From assembly GCA_021770445.1 (NCBI GenBank), contig JAETQY010000013.1, forward strand, positions 1-64,000: a DNA stretch of 64,000 bases. Reading direction: 5' to 3'. Position 1 is the first letter of the stretch. Each line of letters begins with the position of its first letter. The notes below the pieces were generated by a model. The model made no database searches. It was not told the origin of the DNA and was given only the letters and a program-made list of their open reading frames with translations. The DNA is from Bacillota bacterium (GTDB taxonomy: Bacteria; Bacillota; Clostridia; Oscillospirales; Oscillospiraceae). Position numbers and translations under genes: made by a program. Shown here in pieces: positions 34,501 to 42,641 of this stretch.

Positions 34501-37500
34501 ACCAGCTTCTCCCAGTAGAACACCCCCATCTCTCCCAGAGGCATGGGCTCGGGCCACTGGCCATAGTGGACATACTGCCCCTCTCTGTTCTTCACGGCGG
34601 CAGGATAGGGGAATTCCTTTTCCGGGTCCGGCTTATCTCCCTGCCAGACCGTACCCATGCCCATATCGCCCGCCTTTTCCTTGGTGGCCAGGTCCGTGTA
34701 CCGGGTCGAAGCAGCCTTGTCGTCCGTCCGGGAATAGTTGGCGGCGTAGGCGGAACCTCGATAGGAGAAGTTCCCCTGGTCCAGGTAAGCGGTCCCGCTC
34801 TGGCTGCCCGCCCTCACACCGCAGAAGCCGTAGGCCTCCACCTTGTCGCCGCTGGACTGTAGATCCACCGCCGCGTAGGAATTGGAGATACTGCCGTAGT
34901 TCCACCCCACAAAGCCGCAGATTCGGGCGATCGTGACGTTGCTGTCTACCTCAATGTCGATACAGCCCACCGCGTAGGAGCTGGTAATGGTACGGGAGGC
35001 GGCGTTCTCGCCCACCAGACCGCCCATATAGACGCTGGCAAAGTTGAGGCAGTTCGCGCTGAGCCGGGCAGTCTCCGCCGCGCAGTTCCGGATAATCCCC
35101 TGATTCTGCCCCACCAGGCCCCCTACATAGAGCCGCACACCGGAGGCTCCCGCCCGCAGGTTGGCCCCGGAAACGGCACAGTTGTACACCGTGCCTGCGT
35201 TGCCGCCCACCAGGGCGCCCACATACAGGTTCTCGGCGGCACTGCCCAGATAGGCCACCACCTGGTACTCCGCATCCATCTCATAGACAATGTTCCGCAG
35301 CGTACCTGTGGAGTATCCGAACAGCCCCGCATACCGGCGGCCCGTAAGGTCATCCACCTTGAACACCACGTTTTTGATGACGTTGCAGTCCCCGTCGTAG
35401 GTCCCCTCAAAGGCGTCGATCTTGCCCGTCTTGGGATCGGTCTTGCCGCTGCCGATGGGCTGCTGGACAAAAGGCCTTCCATCTAAGGGCTTTCCGTCTT
35501 CGGTCTTCTGGAGCAGGCCGTTATACCCGGTGTAGGCGGAGTAGTCCAAGTCCAGAATCTGGTGGAACACGTTCCGCCGGGTGTAATATTCCTTAAACTG
35601 GCTCAGGTCGTACAGATGCCGCGGGGTGCGGAGCTTGATCTCATCCATGGACGCGGCCAGTTGGTTGGCGCGCTCCGTCACGCTCTCCTCGGTCCAGCCG
35701 CCCTCCACGCCATCACTTGAAACAACAGGCGTCACTGTCTCGGCAAAGTGGGGGTTGTAGAAGTATTCGCCGCTCCGCGCCCCGGTGTCCTCGTCCTCGC
35801 CCTTGCCCAGGTTCAGGTCGAACTTCAAATACCGGTAGAAGCAGCTCTGCGCGTAATCGTCCTCCTCACCGATGCAGGTCACATTGTCGGGCAGGGGGAT
35901 CATGTAGTAATCCGCCGTATTGCCCTCGTCGTTTGTCCACTTTGTTTCGGTCAGGTCTTTTTTAGCATATGTCTTGGCCAGGTTTTTTTCTTCTCCGTCC
36001 TTGTTCCGGTATGTGTACGTGACTGTAACAAATTCCGCATTTAAATCACTCTGCAAAAAGGCCACGGCGTAGCCGTCCGACAGGACGGTTTTTTTGTCGG
36101 ACAGGCTGTTGATCAGGTCTCTGGCGTTGCCGCCGGAGACGCCCCAGGTATTGTCGCTGTACTCCTCGTAGTAGACCAGGCTGGGCTCCTTGAACTCCGC
36201 GCCCCAGTCGCCGTAGTGAGGCAGGTTCTTCAGGCCGGGGAAGCTGTAGGCGTCCAGCGTCAGGTGCTCCCGGAGGTTGTAGGGGTGGCTATCGTCCTTC
36301 TTCCACCCGAAGGCCTCACCCATTTCTCTACGAAACTCTTCTGAGGTCATCTCGGTGTAGATCGTACTCTCAATGCCCCCAACCATCTGTGATTCCTTGC
36401 CCAAAAAGTGGGTGTTGGTGAAGCTGTCACTGCTCTGATTCCCTGTCAGAAATGCAAGTGTATCCTCAATGTTCCGTTTAGGATACCGCATGGCGGAGTA
36501 GACGTTCGTTGCCGTGGTTTTCCCGGCGCCCAGGCACAGCCCAGCGGCGCTGCTCCCACCCATGATGTACCCGGCGGCGTAGCAGTTTTTCAATTCAGCG
36601 TGTCCCATTTTCAGGTCGCCGATTAAACCGGCGGCCTTCGCGCTGTCGCCCCCGGTTAAATAGCAGTCGGCGTAAGAATACTTGACCGTTACCGTACCGC
36701 CATCAAATTGGCCAACCAAGCCGCCGGCACAGCCCGTTCCACTTACCAGTGTGGCGGCCAAACTGCTGGTGATGGTGCAGTTGCCCTTTGAATATCCCAC
36801 CAGGCCACCGGCGCTGTCCCCGTTGACCTGATATTGGTAGTGGTCCTCGCCGCCCACGTCGCTGCCCAGCACATCCTTCAGATCGGTTATGTCCCCATCC
36901 GGCTCCCAGTAGACCCAGCAGTTTTTGATGACGGCGTTCTCCGCCTCGCCCACCAGAGCGCCGGCAGACTTGCCGTTCGCTTTCACCGCCGCGTTGACCA
37001 AGCGGATGTTTTGGAGGGTCGTCCCGCTCACTTGCCCAAACAGCCCGGCGGGGCCGGCGCTCTCCACATACAGGTTTCTAATCTCGTTGGCCCGGCCGTT
37101 GTAGTCGGTCAGCTTTGAGTTATTGATCGGAACAAAGGCCTTATATTCCCCGTCCGCCCCGTAAGTCTCGTTGTCCTTGCAGCGAATATCAGCGGTCTGT
37201 TCAGCCTTGGTCTTGCCCGTCACCCCGGAAAAGGTGCTGTCTAAATTTTGCAGGTGCCGCAGACACTTGATATAGGCGGTGTCACCGTCGCTTCTCGCCT
37301 GGAAGAGGCTGTTGTTATCGTCATAGGCGGAGGCCTCCGCAAAGGACTTGCCGTCCTGGGGGGCGATCTCAGCCGTGACGGTGAAGTTCTCGCCGGGGGT
37401 GACGCCGGTATCGCCTAGCTCCTTGAATTTTCCCGCTGTCAGGCTGTCCAGCACCCAGGTGCAGGTATAAGCAGTGCCGTTGGTGCCGTTTTGGATCCTT

Positions 37501-38195
37501 TCGTCCCGCTTCCTGGCGTCATATGTACTGTCGGTCAGCTCAACATTCCCCAGCTCTACCGACAGCTCCGCCGGACCGGGGGCGGTGTACTCCACCGTTA
37601 CGGTGAGCTCCTCCCCGTTGTCGATCATCACCTTGATGGTGGGCTCCTCTGGGATGTCCAGCTCCACATCCTCACCCTGGGCGGCCTGGCCGTTGTACCA
37701 GCCCACCAGCATCTGGTTCTTCATCTCCAGGCGCTCAGAACGGCTCTTGGCCCAGTTCTCATAGAATTTGTCAAAGCCATCGGTCATAAGGCCATCCATG
37801 GAGCTCTCGGCGTAAAACACATCGGTGACGCTGCCGCTCTTCCGGTCGTAGACAATGTAAAAGTCACCATCCCGCAGGGCCGGGTCGATGCTCCCCGTGG
37901 GCAGCAGTTCCTCTTTCATCGAGGTCTTTGACACATAATCAAATTTTGAATTCGGGGCTTTCTCGCCAAGCTGGTTGTTCAGCCGCCGGGCCCCAGACAG
38001 CAGCACCACCCGGTTCTCCGCGGCCATGTAAATTTCCCGGGCCGCGTTGTCCAGCTCGGTAATTTTTAATAGGTCCCGGTAACCGGCTGCGGCCACCATG
38101 GAGATGCCCAGCAGGATCACAAGGATCGCCACCACTGCCAGCATCTCCACCAAGGAAAATCCTCTGCTGTTGTTGTTCAAACGTCTTGTCTCCAT
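31380..38195 (-). CDS. Giant prepilin-anchored GLUG-repeat surface protein (putative pilus tip adhesin)
   Basis: A 2,271-residue protein, first gene of the pilus operon. Residues 1-40 are a class III prepilin signal: SRGFSLVEMLAVVAILVILL with cleavage after Gly 12 and Glu +5. Three blocks of GLUG-type repeats follow, with motifs such as SAGGLVGYSKG, YVGGLVGQNQG and RVGGLVGSTT (about 380-570, 950-1100 and 1585-1750, at least 14 copies). These form beta-solenoid adhesins elsewhere. Near the C-terminus lie Ig-like segments (VTVTVTFEETNGTEYSLPIT). The region around 33.3-34.3 kb is AT-richer than its surroundings. The last 65 codons overlap the next gene out of frame and are Gly-rich, so the native end may be near residue 2206. 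Tip adhesin is inference. Confidence 0.85.
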   Translation of the reverse strand: METRRLNNNSRGFSLVEMLAVVAILVILLGISMVAAAGYRDLLKITELDNAAREIYMAAENRVVLLSGARRLNNQLGEKAPNSKFDYVSKTSMKEELLPTGSIDPALRDGDFYIVYDRKSGSVTDVFYAESSMDGLMTDGFDKFYENWAKSRSERLEMKNQMLVGWYNGQAAQGEDVELDIPEEPTIKVMIDNGEELTVTVEYTAPGPAELSVELGNVELTDSTYDARKRDERIQNGTNGTAYTCTWVLDSLTAGKFKELGDTGVTPGENFTVTAEIAPQDGKSFAEASAYDDNNSLFQARSDGDTAYIKCLRHLQNLDSTFSGVTGKTKAEQTADIRCKDNETYGADGEYKAFVPINNSKLTDYNGRANEIRNLYVESAGPAGLFGQVSGTTLQNIRLVNAAVKANGKSAGALVGEAENAVIKNCWVYWEPDGDITDLKDVLGSDVGGEDHYQYQVNGDSAGGLVGYSKGNCTITSSLAATLVSGTGCAGGLVGQFDGGTVTVKYSYADCYLTGGDSAKAAGLIGDLKMGHAELKNCYAAGYIMGGSSAAGLCLGAGKTTATNVYSAMRYPKRNIEDTLAFLTGNQSSDSFTNTHFLGKESQMVGGIESTIYTEMTSEEFRREMGEAFGWKKDDSHPYNLREHLTLDAYSFPGLKNLPHYGDWGAEFKEPSLVYYEEYSDNTWGVSGGNARDLINSLSDKKTVLSDGYAVAFLQSDLNAEFVTVTYTYRNKDGEEKNLAKTYAKKDLTETKWTNDEGNTADYYMIPLPDNVTCIGEEDDYAQSCFYRYLKFDLNLGKGEDEDTGARSGEYFYNPHFAETVTPVVSSDGVEGGWTEESVTERANQLAASMDEIKLRTPRHLYDLSQFKEYYTRRNVFHQILDLDYSAYTGYNGLLQKTEDGKPLDGRPFVQQPIGSGKTDPKTGKIDAFEGTYDGDCNVIKNVVFKVDDLTGRRYAGLFGYSTGTLRNIVYEMDAEYQVVAYLGSAAENLYVGALVGGNAGTVYNCAVSGANLRAGASGVRLYVGGLVGQNQGIIRNCAAETARLSANCLNFASVYMGGLVGENAASRTITSSYAVGCIDIEVDSNVTIARICGFVGWNYGSISNSYAAVDLQSSGDKVEAYGFCGVRAGSQSGTAYLDQGNFSYRGSAYAANYSRTDDKAASTRYTDLATKEKAGDMGMGTVWQGDKPDPEKEFPYPAAVKNREGQYVHYGQWPEPMPLGEMGVFYWEKLVDAEGGGNPTYHMSALAVDIEKKTITKQSTLSEAHGDGRVVTEYGYGYYSSKDVAENVTLEAENIGNTPYMLWSHRDDNTYLNFENFNKLDPNKEREFYENDDPQKLKAIKEGEADSKARETAAEKGLSELITGYTFRCWNTYREAPKAANENDDIYRAKKTVSGLCLFRKDSSKPLDPNSGVFKLKQGTLQVEFIVNPQFADAMSVQNAGGLTITGGASDKAPGTVKENPYQVRSGLQLQDINWYDTAYTDVPVGLGNYSVTRFPYLNKDYYWKQTHDIDWVAERKSYDPYKNGEKDNENGVFFPIAQGFVRNDTGTVSGWFGGTYDGGSYTLKNFNIDINEYNYQINTMGLFGYVQDATLTDIVMFSESGQDVVKVRGRSRDKHTGDGSVTLQNNAYAWYAGGVLVGVARNSTISNCAVAGYTIRDETTYARPSDMGGAIGGLVGMTDKELTGCTAAAVIEIVCEHSKSGSASPIRVGGLVGSTTASVTNCYTGGEIKVTAQDASIYAGRLIGGVGMEPLGAAENTAAVKSCYSYLTLPNTGGEVKEVYNIGGTGRDNGTGTVDLGNNNYYLSGTADNVSGQRAVTYQQLAGKEEIGGQSIYALLNAGQTPAPYSPVTSEVGGLAMAGRFSYAPKDRLDLRGMDYPFPTVLTQTRVSDGMVFNVHYGEWELNGIMRPNGNRPIELDMFAWTDENGTRKDWRTHTEQLTATGSGTWGPSTETTFGDGVVKAQVVDGKLTVTALKASDTPVTVTVTFEETNGTEYSLPITVYVTARIELRPNTVSIFPNDKVLVPLTAWGRRPEEQTFDVSLNGTLDLLKAEGVSAPVSAKIDGSGVRLTRTGEETEDTRRRAEVTYTYTQSDYPKENELHQIEVDLLELPEGKWDEAGTVWTMDFDAYAPVISQPTLADSTLTDFTPKVEGTVIKLTRTAGADFPAEGVKLNVTLTMEGLTHELVITVQPKPEENAEQERRERPIESAVEKMEEQPGGLYPDGAAVSAGVHDGGGVGADGGVLQRGQDQEQPGGAAEVPDPVLSPDPDL

Positions 38196-38239
38196 TGCGC
38201 TACCTCAAGCAGACTGTTCCTGTCGAAAAATCTGTTTGT

Positions 38240-38256
38240 ATATCCGATTCGGATAT
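38240..38256. promoter_or_regulatory. Palindromic operator 1 of the pilus promoter
   Basis: A perfect 17-base palindrome, ATATCCGA-T-TCGGATAT, directly at the predicted transcription start of the pilus operon. Its twin lies 32 bases away centre to centre, about three DNA turns. Confidence 0.75.
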
Positions 38257-38263
38257 GTGGAAC

Positions 38264-38292
38264 ATTTTAACATGTCCGATTCGGATATACAA
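38264..38292 (-). promoter_or_regulatory. Promoter of the pilus operon
   Basis: Minus strand TTGTAT (38292-38287), 17-base spacer, TAAAAT (38269-38264). The spacer is filled by operator 2 and the start site abuts operator 1, a classical repression layout. Confidence 0.65.
38272..38288. promoter_or_regulatory. Palindromic operator 2 in the promoter spacer
   Basis: ATGTCCGA-T-TCGGATAT, the same palindrome as operator 1 with one mismatch. It overlaps the spacer between -35 and -10 of the pilus promoter. The divergent XRE protein at 38423 is the likely ligand. Confidence 0.72.
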
Positions 38293-38422
38293 TAACAATG
38301 TTGGAAATTTTTATCTCCAATCCGCCTTTGCACTCCTGATGTTGGGAACCGCCTCGTGATGTCTGCTCTGGGGGCGGAAACGCAAAACCGAATTGGGATT
38401 ACTCTTAAGGAGGGGATAAAAA

Positions 38423-38776
38423 ATGAGGCTTGACTATCAGGCGATCGGCGTCAGAGTCCGCCGCCTGCGGAAGGCCAAGGGGCTGACCCAGCAGGCGCTG
38501 GCAGAGCTTTCAGAACAGGAGCCTTCCAACATCTCTCACATCGAGCGGGGGGCCACCAAGCTGAGCCTGCCCACTCTCGTCAGCCTGGCCAACGCCCTGA
38601 ATGTAACGGCGGACCAGCTGCTGTGTGACAGCCTGCCGGCCTCCCAGTCCGTCTTTCAGCGGGAGGCGGAGCACCTGCTGGCCGACTGCTCCCACTCGGA
38701 GCTGCAAATCATCACTGAGACCATCCGCACCCTGAAGGACAGCCTGCGGCGGACCCGCCACGCGTCAGGAAAGTAG
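38423..38776 (+). CDS. XRE-family transcriptional regulator of the pilus region
   Basis: A 117-residue protein. Residues 8-65 are a Cro/CI-type helix-turn-helix (RRLRKAKGLTQQALAELSEQ, then SNISHIERGATKLSLPTLV). The C-terminal 45 residues are a short helical domain, probably for dimerisation. It is transcribed away from the giant prepilin gene, and two matching palindromes lie between them at the pilus promoter. I infer that it represses or times pilus expression; no target test exists in the sequence. The start is ATG 38423 behind AAGGAGGGG. Confidence 0.87.
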   Translation: MRLDYQAIGVRVRRLRKAKGLTQQALAELSEQEPSNISHIERGATKLSLPTLVSLANALNVTADQLLCDSLPASQSVFQREAEHLLADCSHSELQIITETIRTLKDSLRRTRHASGK

Positions 38777-38972
38777 TCGTTTCCGGCTCTCCGGAAACGA
38801 CGGAGGGGATATCCCCTCCTAGCTCTTTTAGTATATCAAGAATGAGCGGCGATTTCTCACTCCGAACGCGAAATGTCGGTTTTTCGTCGTGAAATACAAA
38901 ACCCTGCTTGTCTCTTCCAGATAATTCATTTTATGGAAATGACGCCTCGCCCGCTCCTCCGAGGTCAGGTGT

Positions 38973-39164
38973 TCATTTCGAATCTCGGCGGGACTTGGGC
39001 AGCTTAATGACACCATACTGCCGTTCGTAGCCGCTGATATATTCGGACAAGGTGTATTCGATCTGCATGTTGACTGACCGGCGCTCAACAAATGCCAGAT
39101 ATCGGATCTTTTCATAGATCTCTTCTGGCAGCCGCAGCGTGGTGGACCTTTTTCCAGACGCCAT
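38973..39164 (-). CDS. Small ribbon-helix-helix (Arc/CopG-like) protein
   Basis: A 63-residue protein: KRSTTLRLPEEIYEKIRYLA is a beta strand plus first helix of the ribbon-helix-helix fold, and RRSVNMQIEYTLSEYISGYE is the second helix. The C-terminus is basic. ATG 39164 was chosen because AGGAGGG lies 10 bases upstream; the upstream frame has no ribosome site. Two copies of a palindrome lie 80-215 bases upstream and may be its operators. Confidence 0.75.
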   Translation of the reverse strand: MASGKRSTTLRLPEEIYEKIRYLAFVERRSVNMQIEYTLSEYISGYERQYGVIKLPKSRRDSK

Positions 39165-39245
39165 ATTAAAATTCCCTCCTGGTTTTTTGATCCTGTCCGG
39201 CCGTTTCAGCTCTTCCGCTGCCGGCTTTGACAGGTTATGCCGTTT

Positions 39246-39377
39246 CAAAAAGTGTACTTTTTCGAAAGGCACTCTTAATGTGGAAAATTGCCAGTTGGGT
39301 ATTGAAAAAAGGCCGTATTTATGGTATTCTAAAACAGGAAATTAGGGAACTTATTATTTCGAAAAAGTACACTTTTC
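39246..39377. repeat. Pair of inverted palindromic sites flanking a promoter
   Basis: AAAAAGTGTACTTTTTCGAAA at about 39247-39266 recurs in inverse orientation at about 39357-39377. The core of each is itself a near-perfect palindrome (AAAAGT-GT-ACTTTT). Between them a plus-strand promoter is visible: TTGAAA (39302-39307), 17 bases, TATTCT (39325-39330). The arrangement looks like operators of the neighbouring ribbon-helix-helix protein controlling a transcript into 39340-39480, which has no gene. Confidence 0.55.
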
Positions 39378-39586
39378 TGTAAAATCATTAGTATATCACC
39401 TGTTTTATGAAAAATTCGCCGGCCGCACGAATGGTAGGATTTCAGCCGTGAAATGCAGTCGGCGTTCTTTTTGGGCCTGCCGGAGGACAGGCGTTTTCTT
39501 CATTGTCTCCCTCCGCCGGCTGCCATATCAACTATTATGTCTGTTATATTGATTATTGCAATCTGCAATTTTGTCTTAAGCATGTA
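39378..39586 (+). other. Gene-free stretch, possible small RNA
   Basis: No gene is visible. After the 39302-39330 promoter the sequence reaches nested stems: ATTTCA-GCCG-TGAAAT inside GCCG...CGGC, followed by GTTCTTTTT near 39475, like a terminator. A short RNA of about 130 bases could be made. The rest is AT-rich and featureless. Confidence 0.35.
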
Positions 39587-39623
39587 AAAAATGAACGCAC
39601 CGGCTTTCGGTGCGTTCATTTTT
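39587..39623 (-). terminator. Terminator of the glutamate dehydrogenase pair
   Basis: AAAAATGAACGCACCG, a 5-base loop and CGGTGCGTTCATTTTT form a 16-bp stem just after the downstream gdh stop on the minus strand. Confidence 0.85.
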
Positions 39624-39638
39624 CACAATAAAGTCCTC

Positions 39639-40982
39639 TTATAATCCTTGGGCGACCATGGCCTCGGAGATCTTCTTGAAGGCGGCGATGTCGTTGCCGG
39701 CGATGAGGTCGTCCCCCAGGCCGTACTCCTGGGCCGCCGCCGCAGAGGCGTCATAGATGGCGCCCATGATCTGACGCAGCTTGTCGTCCACCTCGGCCCG
39801 GGTCCAGTTATAGCGGATGGAGTTCTGGGCCATCTCCAGGGCGGACACCGCCACGCCGCCGGAGCCGGAGGCCTTGGCCCCTGCGGCCAGAATCTTGGGA
39901 CTGCGGCGCAGCAGCTTCATGGCGTCGGCAGTGGCGGGCATGTTGGCCCCCTCCACATAGTAGCGCACGTCGTTGGCCAGGATGCAGATGGCGTCCTCCA
40001 CGTCCAGCTCGTTCTGGGTGGCGCAGGGGATCACGATATCCGCTTTCACCTCCCAGGGCTTCCGGCCCGGGAAGAACTCCACGCCAAACTTCCCCGCGTA
40101 GGCGGACACCCGGTCCTTGCCGCTGTCCCGCATCTCCAGCAGGAAGTCCTGCTTCTCCTTGGTGGCGACTCCCTCCGGGTCGTAGATATAGCCGTCAGGG
40201 CCAGAGAGGGTGACTACCTTGGCCCCCAGCTGGGCCGCCTTGCGGCACACACCCCAGGACATGTTGCCGAAGCCCGAGACCGCGATGGTCTTACCCTCCA
40301 GGCTGTCCCCCTTGCTCTCCAGCATCCGAGCCAGGAAGTAGACTACCCCCGACCCGGCGGCCTCCAGGCGGACCTTGCTACCGCCGTAGGTGAGCCCCTT
40401 GCCGGTGAGGGCGGAGCTCTCCGCCTTGCCCAGCAGGCGCTTGTACTGGCCGTAGAGATAGCCGATCTCCCGGGCCCCCACGCCGATGTCGCCGGCAGGG
40501 ATGTCGGTGTCCGCGCCGATGTAGCGGTACAGGGCGTTCATGAAGGACTGGCAGAAGCGCATGATCTCCCGGTCGGACTTGCCTCTGGGGTCGAAGTCGG
40601 CCCCGCCCGAGGCCCCGCCGATGGGCAGGCCGGTGAGGGCGTTTTTATAGGTCTGCTCAAAGCCCAGGAATTTCACTACGCTCTCGTTCACCGAGGGGTG
40701 GAACCGCAGGCCGCCCTTGTAGGGGCCGATGGCGCTGTTGAACTGCACCCGGTAGCCGTGGTTGGTGTGGGCGTTCCCCTGGTCGTCCACCCAGGGCACC
40801 AGGAAGGTGACCATCCGCTCGGGCTCCACCATGCGGGTGAGCAGGTCCAGCTTCTCGTAGCGGGGGTCGTCCAGAGCGGGGTCGATCATCTCCAGCCAGG
40901 TCTGTACCGACTGGAGGTACTCCCCCTCGCCGGGGTACTTCTGACGGAGCCGCTCCAATACACGGGCCGCATAGTTATTCAT
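39639..40982 (-). CDS. gdhA: Glutamate dehydrogenase paralogue with altered active site
   Basis: A 447-residue hexameric-type glutamate dehydrogenase by full-length similarity: FNSAIGPYKGGLRFHPSVNE, IPAGDIGVGAREIGY and a Rossmann GFGNMSWG. In the Clostridium symbiosum numbering, which this protein follows exactly, Lys89, Lys113 and Asp165 are kept. The catalytic Lys125 is Ser (GGASGGADFDP in place of GGxKGGSDFDP; codon TCG). EATGYG is EAAGSG and KAxNAGG is KASGSGG. It therefore probably cannot carry out normal oxidative deamination. It lies 12 bases after an intact paralogue and keeps a good ribosome site (AAGGAGGG), so it is expressed and open over its full length. Confidence 0.85.
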   Translation of the reverse strand: MNNYAARVLERLRQKYPGEGEYLQSVQTWLEMIDPALDDPRYEKLDLLTRMVEPERMVTFLVPWVDDQGNAHTNHGYRVQFNSAIGPYKGGLRFHPSVNESVVKFLGFEQTYKNALTGLPIGGASGGADFDPRGKSDREIMRFCQSFMNALYRYIGADTDIPAGDIGVGAREIGYLYGQYKRLLGKAESSALTGKGLTYGGSKVRLEAAGSGVVYFLARMLESKGDSLEGKTIAVSGFGNMSWGVCRKAAQLGAKVVTLSGPDGYIYDPEGVATKEKQDFLLEMRDSGKDRVSAYAGKFGVEFFPGRKPWEVKADIVIPCATQNELDVEDAICILANDVRYYVEGANMPATADAMKLLRRSPKILAAGAKASGSGGVAVSALEMAQNSIRYNWTRAEVDDKLRQIMGAIYDASAAAAQEYGLGDDLIAGNDIAAFKKISEAMVAQGL

Positions 40983-40994
40983 AGGGGTCCCTCC

Positions 40995-42341
40995 TTACAC
41001 CAGGCCGTAGGCCAGCATGGAGTCAGCCACCTTCAGGAAGCCGGCGATGTTGGCCCCCGCCACCAGGTTGCCCGCCATGCCGAACTGCTCGGCGGCCCGG
41101 GCGGCGTTGTGGTACAGGTCGGTCATGATGGTCTTGAGCCGGTCGTCCACCTCCTGGAAGGTCCAGGAGAAGCGCATGGAGTTCTGGCTCATCTCCAGGG
41201 CGGACACTGCCACGCCGCCGGCGTTGGCGGCCTTGGAGGGGGCGAAGAGCACGCCGGCCTCCTGGAGGGCGTCCATGGCCTCAGGGGTGGAGGGCATGTT
41301 GGCCCCCTCCACCACGGCGAAGCAGCCGTTCTTGATGAGGGCCTTGGCCCCCTCCAGGGGCAGCTCGTTCTGGGTGGCGCAGGGCAGGGCGATGTCACAG
41401 GGGACATTCCAGATGTTGACGCAGCCCTCGTGGTACTCCGCGCCGGGCTTGCGGGCGGCGTACTCCTTGATGCGGCCCCGCTCCACCTCCTTGATCTGCT
41501 TCATCAGGTCCAGGTCGATACCGTCCTTGTCATAGACATAGCCGTTGGAGTCGGACATGGCCACCACCTTGCCCCCCAGCTGGGTAGCCTTGTCGCAGGC
41601 GTAGATGGCCACGTTGCCGGAGCCAGACACCACCACGGTGGAGCCCTCAAAGCCCTTGCCGTTATCCTTGAGCAGGCAGTCGGCCAGGTAGCACAGGCCG
41701 TAGCCGGTGGCCTCCTTCCGGGCCAGAGAGCCACCGTAGGTGAGCCCCTTGCCGGTGAGCACGCCGGTAAACTCGTTGCGCAGCCGCTTGTACTGGCCGA
41801 ACAGATAACCGATCTCCCGGGCGCCCACACCGATGTCGCCGGCGGGCACGTCGGTGTCGGGGCCGATATACTTGAACAGCTCGTTCATGAAGGACTGGCA
41901 GAACCGCATGACCTCCGCCTCAGACTTGCCCTTGGGGTCGAAGTCGGAGCCGCCCTTGCCGCCGCCGATGGGCAGGCCGGTGAGGCTGTTCTTGAAGGTC
42001 TGCTCAAAGCCCAGGAACTTGATGATGCTCTCGTTGACGGAGGGGTGGAAGCGCAGGCCGCCCTTGTAGGGGCCGATGGCGCTGTTGAACTGGATGCGGT
42101 AGCCCCGGTTGACGTGGATGTTCCCCTTGTCGTCCTCCCAGGGTACACGGAACTTAATGGTCCGCTCGGGCTCCACCAGGCAGTCCATGACGCCCTCGCG
42201 AATCAGCTCAGGCCGGGCGTTGGCAACAGGGGCCAGAGAGGTGAGCACCTCCCGCACCGCCTGGTGAAATTCCTTTTCGCCGGGGTCGCGCTGGATGACC
42301 CGCTCCATCAAACCGTTCAAATACTCATTCTGAATGCTCAT
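40995..42341 (-). CDS. gdhA: Glutamate dehydrogenase (catalytic set intact)
   Basis: A 448-residue glutamate dehydrogenase interconverting glutamate and 2-oxoglutarate plus ammonia. All active-site segments are canonical: GPYKGGLRFHPSVNES, FEQTFKNSLTGLPIGGGKGG, DFDPKGKS, VPAGDIGVGAREIGY, KEATGYG and KAANAGG. The start is ATG 42341 behind GGAGGAAGA; the 32 upstream codons have no ribosome site. Coenzyme preference is not certain from sequence. It is the first gene of a two-gene unit with the altered paralogue. Confidence 0.94.
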   Translation of the reverse strand: MSIQNEYLNGLMERVIQRDPGEKEFHQAVREVLTSLAPVANARPELIREGVMDCLVEPERTIKFRVPWEDDKGNIHVNRGYRIQFNSAIGPYKGGLRFHPSVNESIIKFLGFEQTFKNSLTGLPIGGGKGGSDFDPKGKSEAEVMRFCQSFMNELFKYIGPDTDVPAGDIGVGAREIGYLFGQYKRLRNEFTGVLTGKGLTYGGSLARKEATGYGLCYLADCLLKDNGKGFEGSTVVVSGSGNVAIYACDKATQLGGKVVAMSDSNGYVYDKDGIDLDLMKQIKEVERGRIKEYAARKPGAEYHEGCVNIWNVPCDIALPCATQNELPLEGAKALIKNGCFAVVEGANMPSTPEAMDALQEAGVLFAPSKAANAGGVAVSALEMSQNSMRFSWTFQEVDDRLKTIMTDLYHNAARAAEQFGMAGNLVAGANIAGFLKVADSMLAYGLV

Positions 42342-42566
42342 ACTCTCTTCCTCCCGAAAGTTGTCCCGCCGGAACTTGCTTCTCCCTCTCCTCCGACGGA
42401 TTGTTAATACATTAACATGATTATTTTTGCAAGTCAATCCCCCATTCCCTGCAAATCACATTTTTGTTTAATGCGCTAAAGTAATAGTTTACTGCTGCGC
42501 TACTTTCGGCATTTTGCCATACACCAAAAGGGCCGCCGGCTCTCTCCCTTGCAGAGGGATTTTCTA

Positions 42567-42595
42567 TTGTATTTTCCCGATCATTGTGATATAAT
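42567..42595 (+). promoter_or_regulatory. Promoter of the CAT-like gene
   Basis: TTGTAT, a 17-base spacer and a perfect TATAAT end 46 bases before the start codon. Confidence 0.75.
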
Positions 42596-42641
42596 GCAGC
42601 TCCTTTGCATTTAGACCGCAGTTTTGAGAGGAGGAAACAAG

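Noticed and set aside
39648-42407. A 919-codon open frame on the plus strand across both gdh genes
   Set aside because: It is exactly antisense to two conserved enzymes; high-GC codon bias with G/C in third positions keeps the opposite frame open. It has no ribosome site and a low-complexity His/Gly/Val-rich product.
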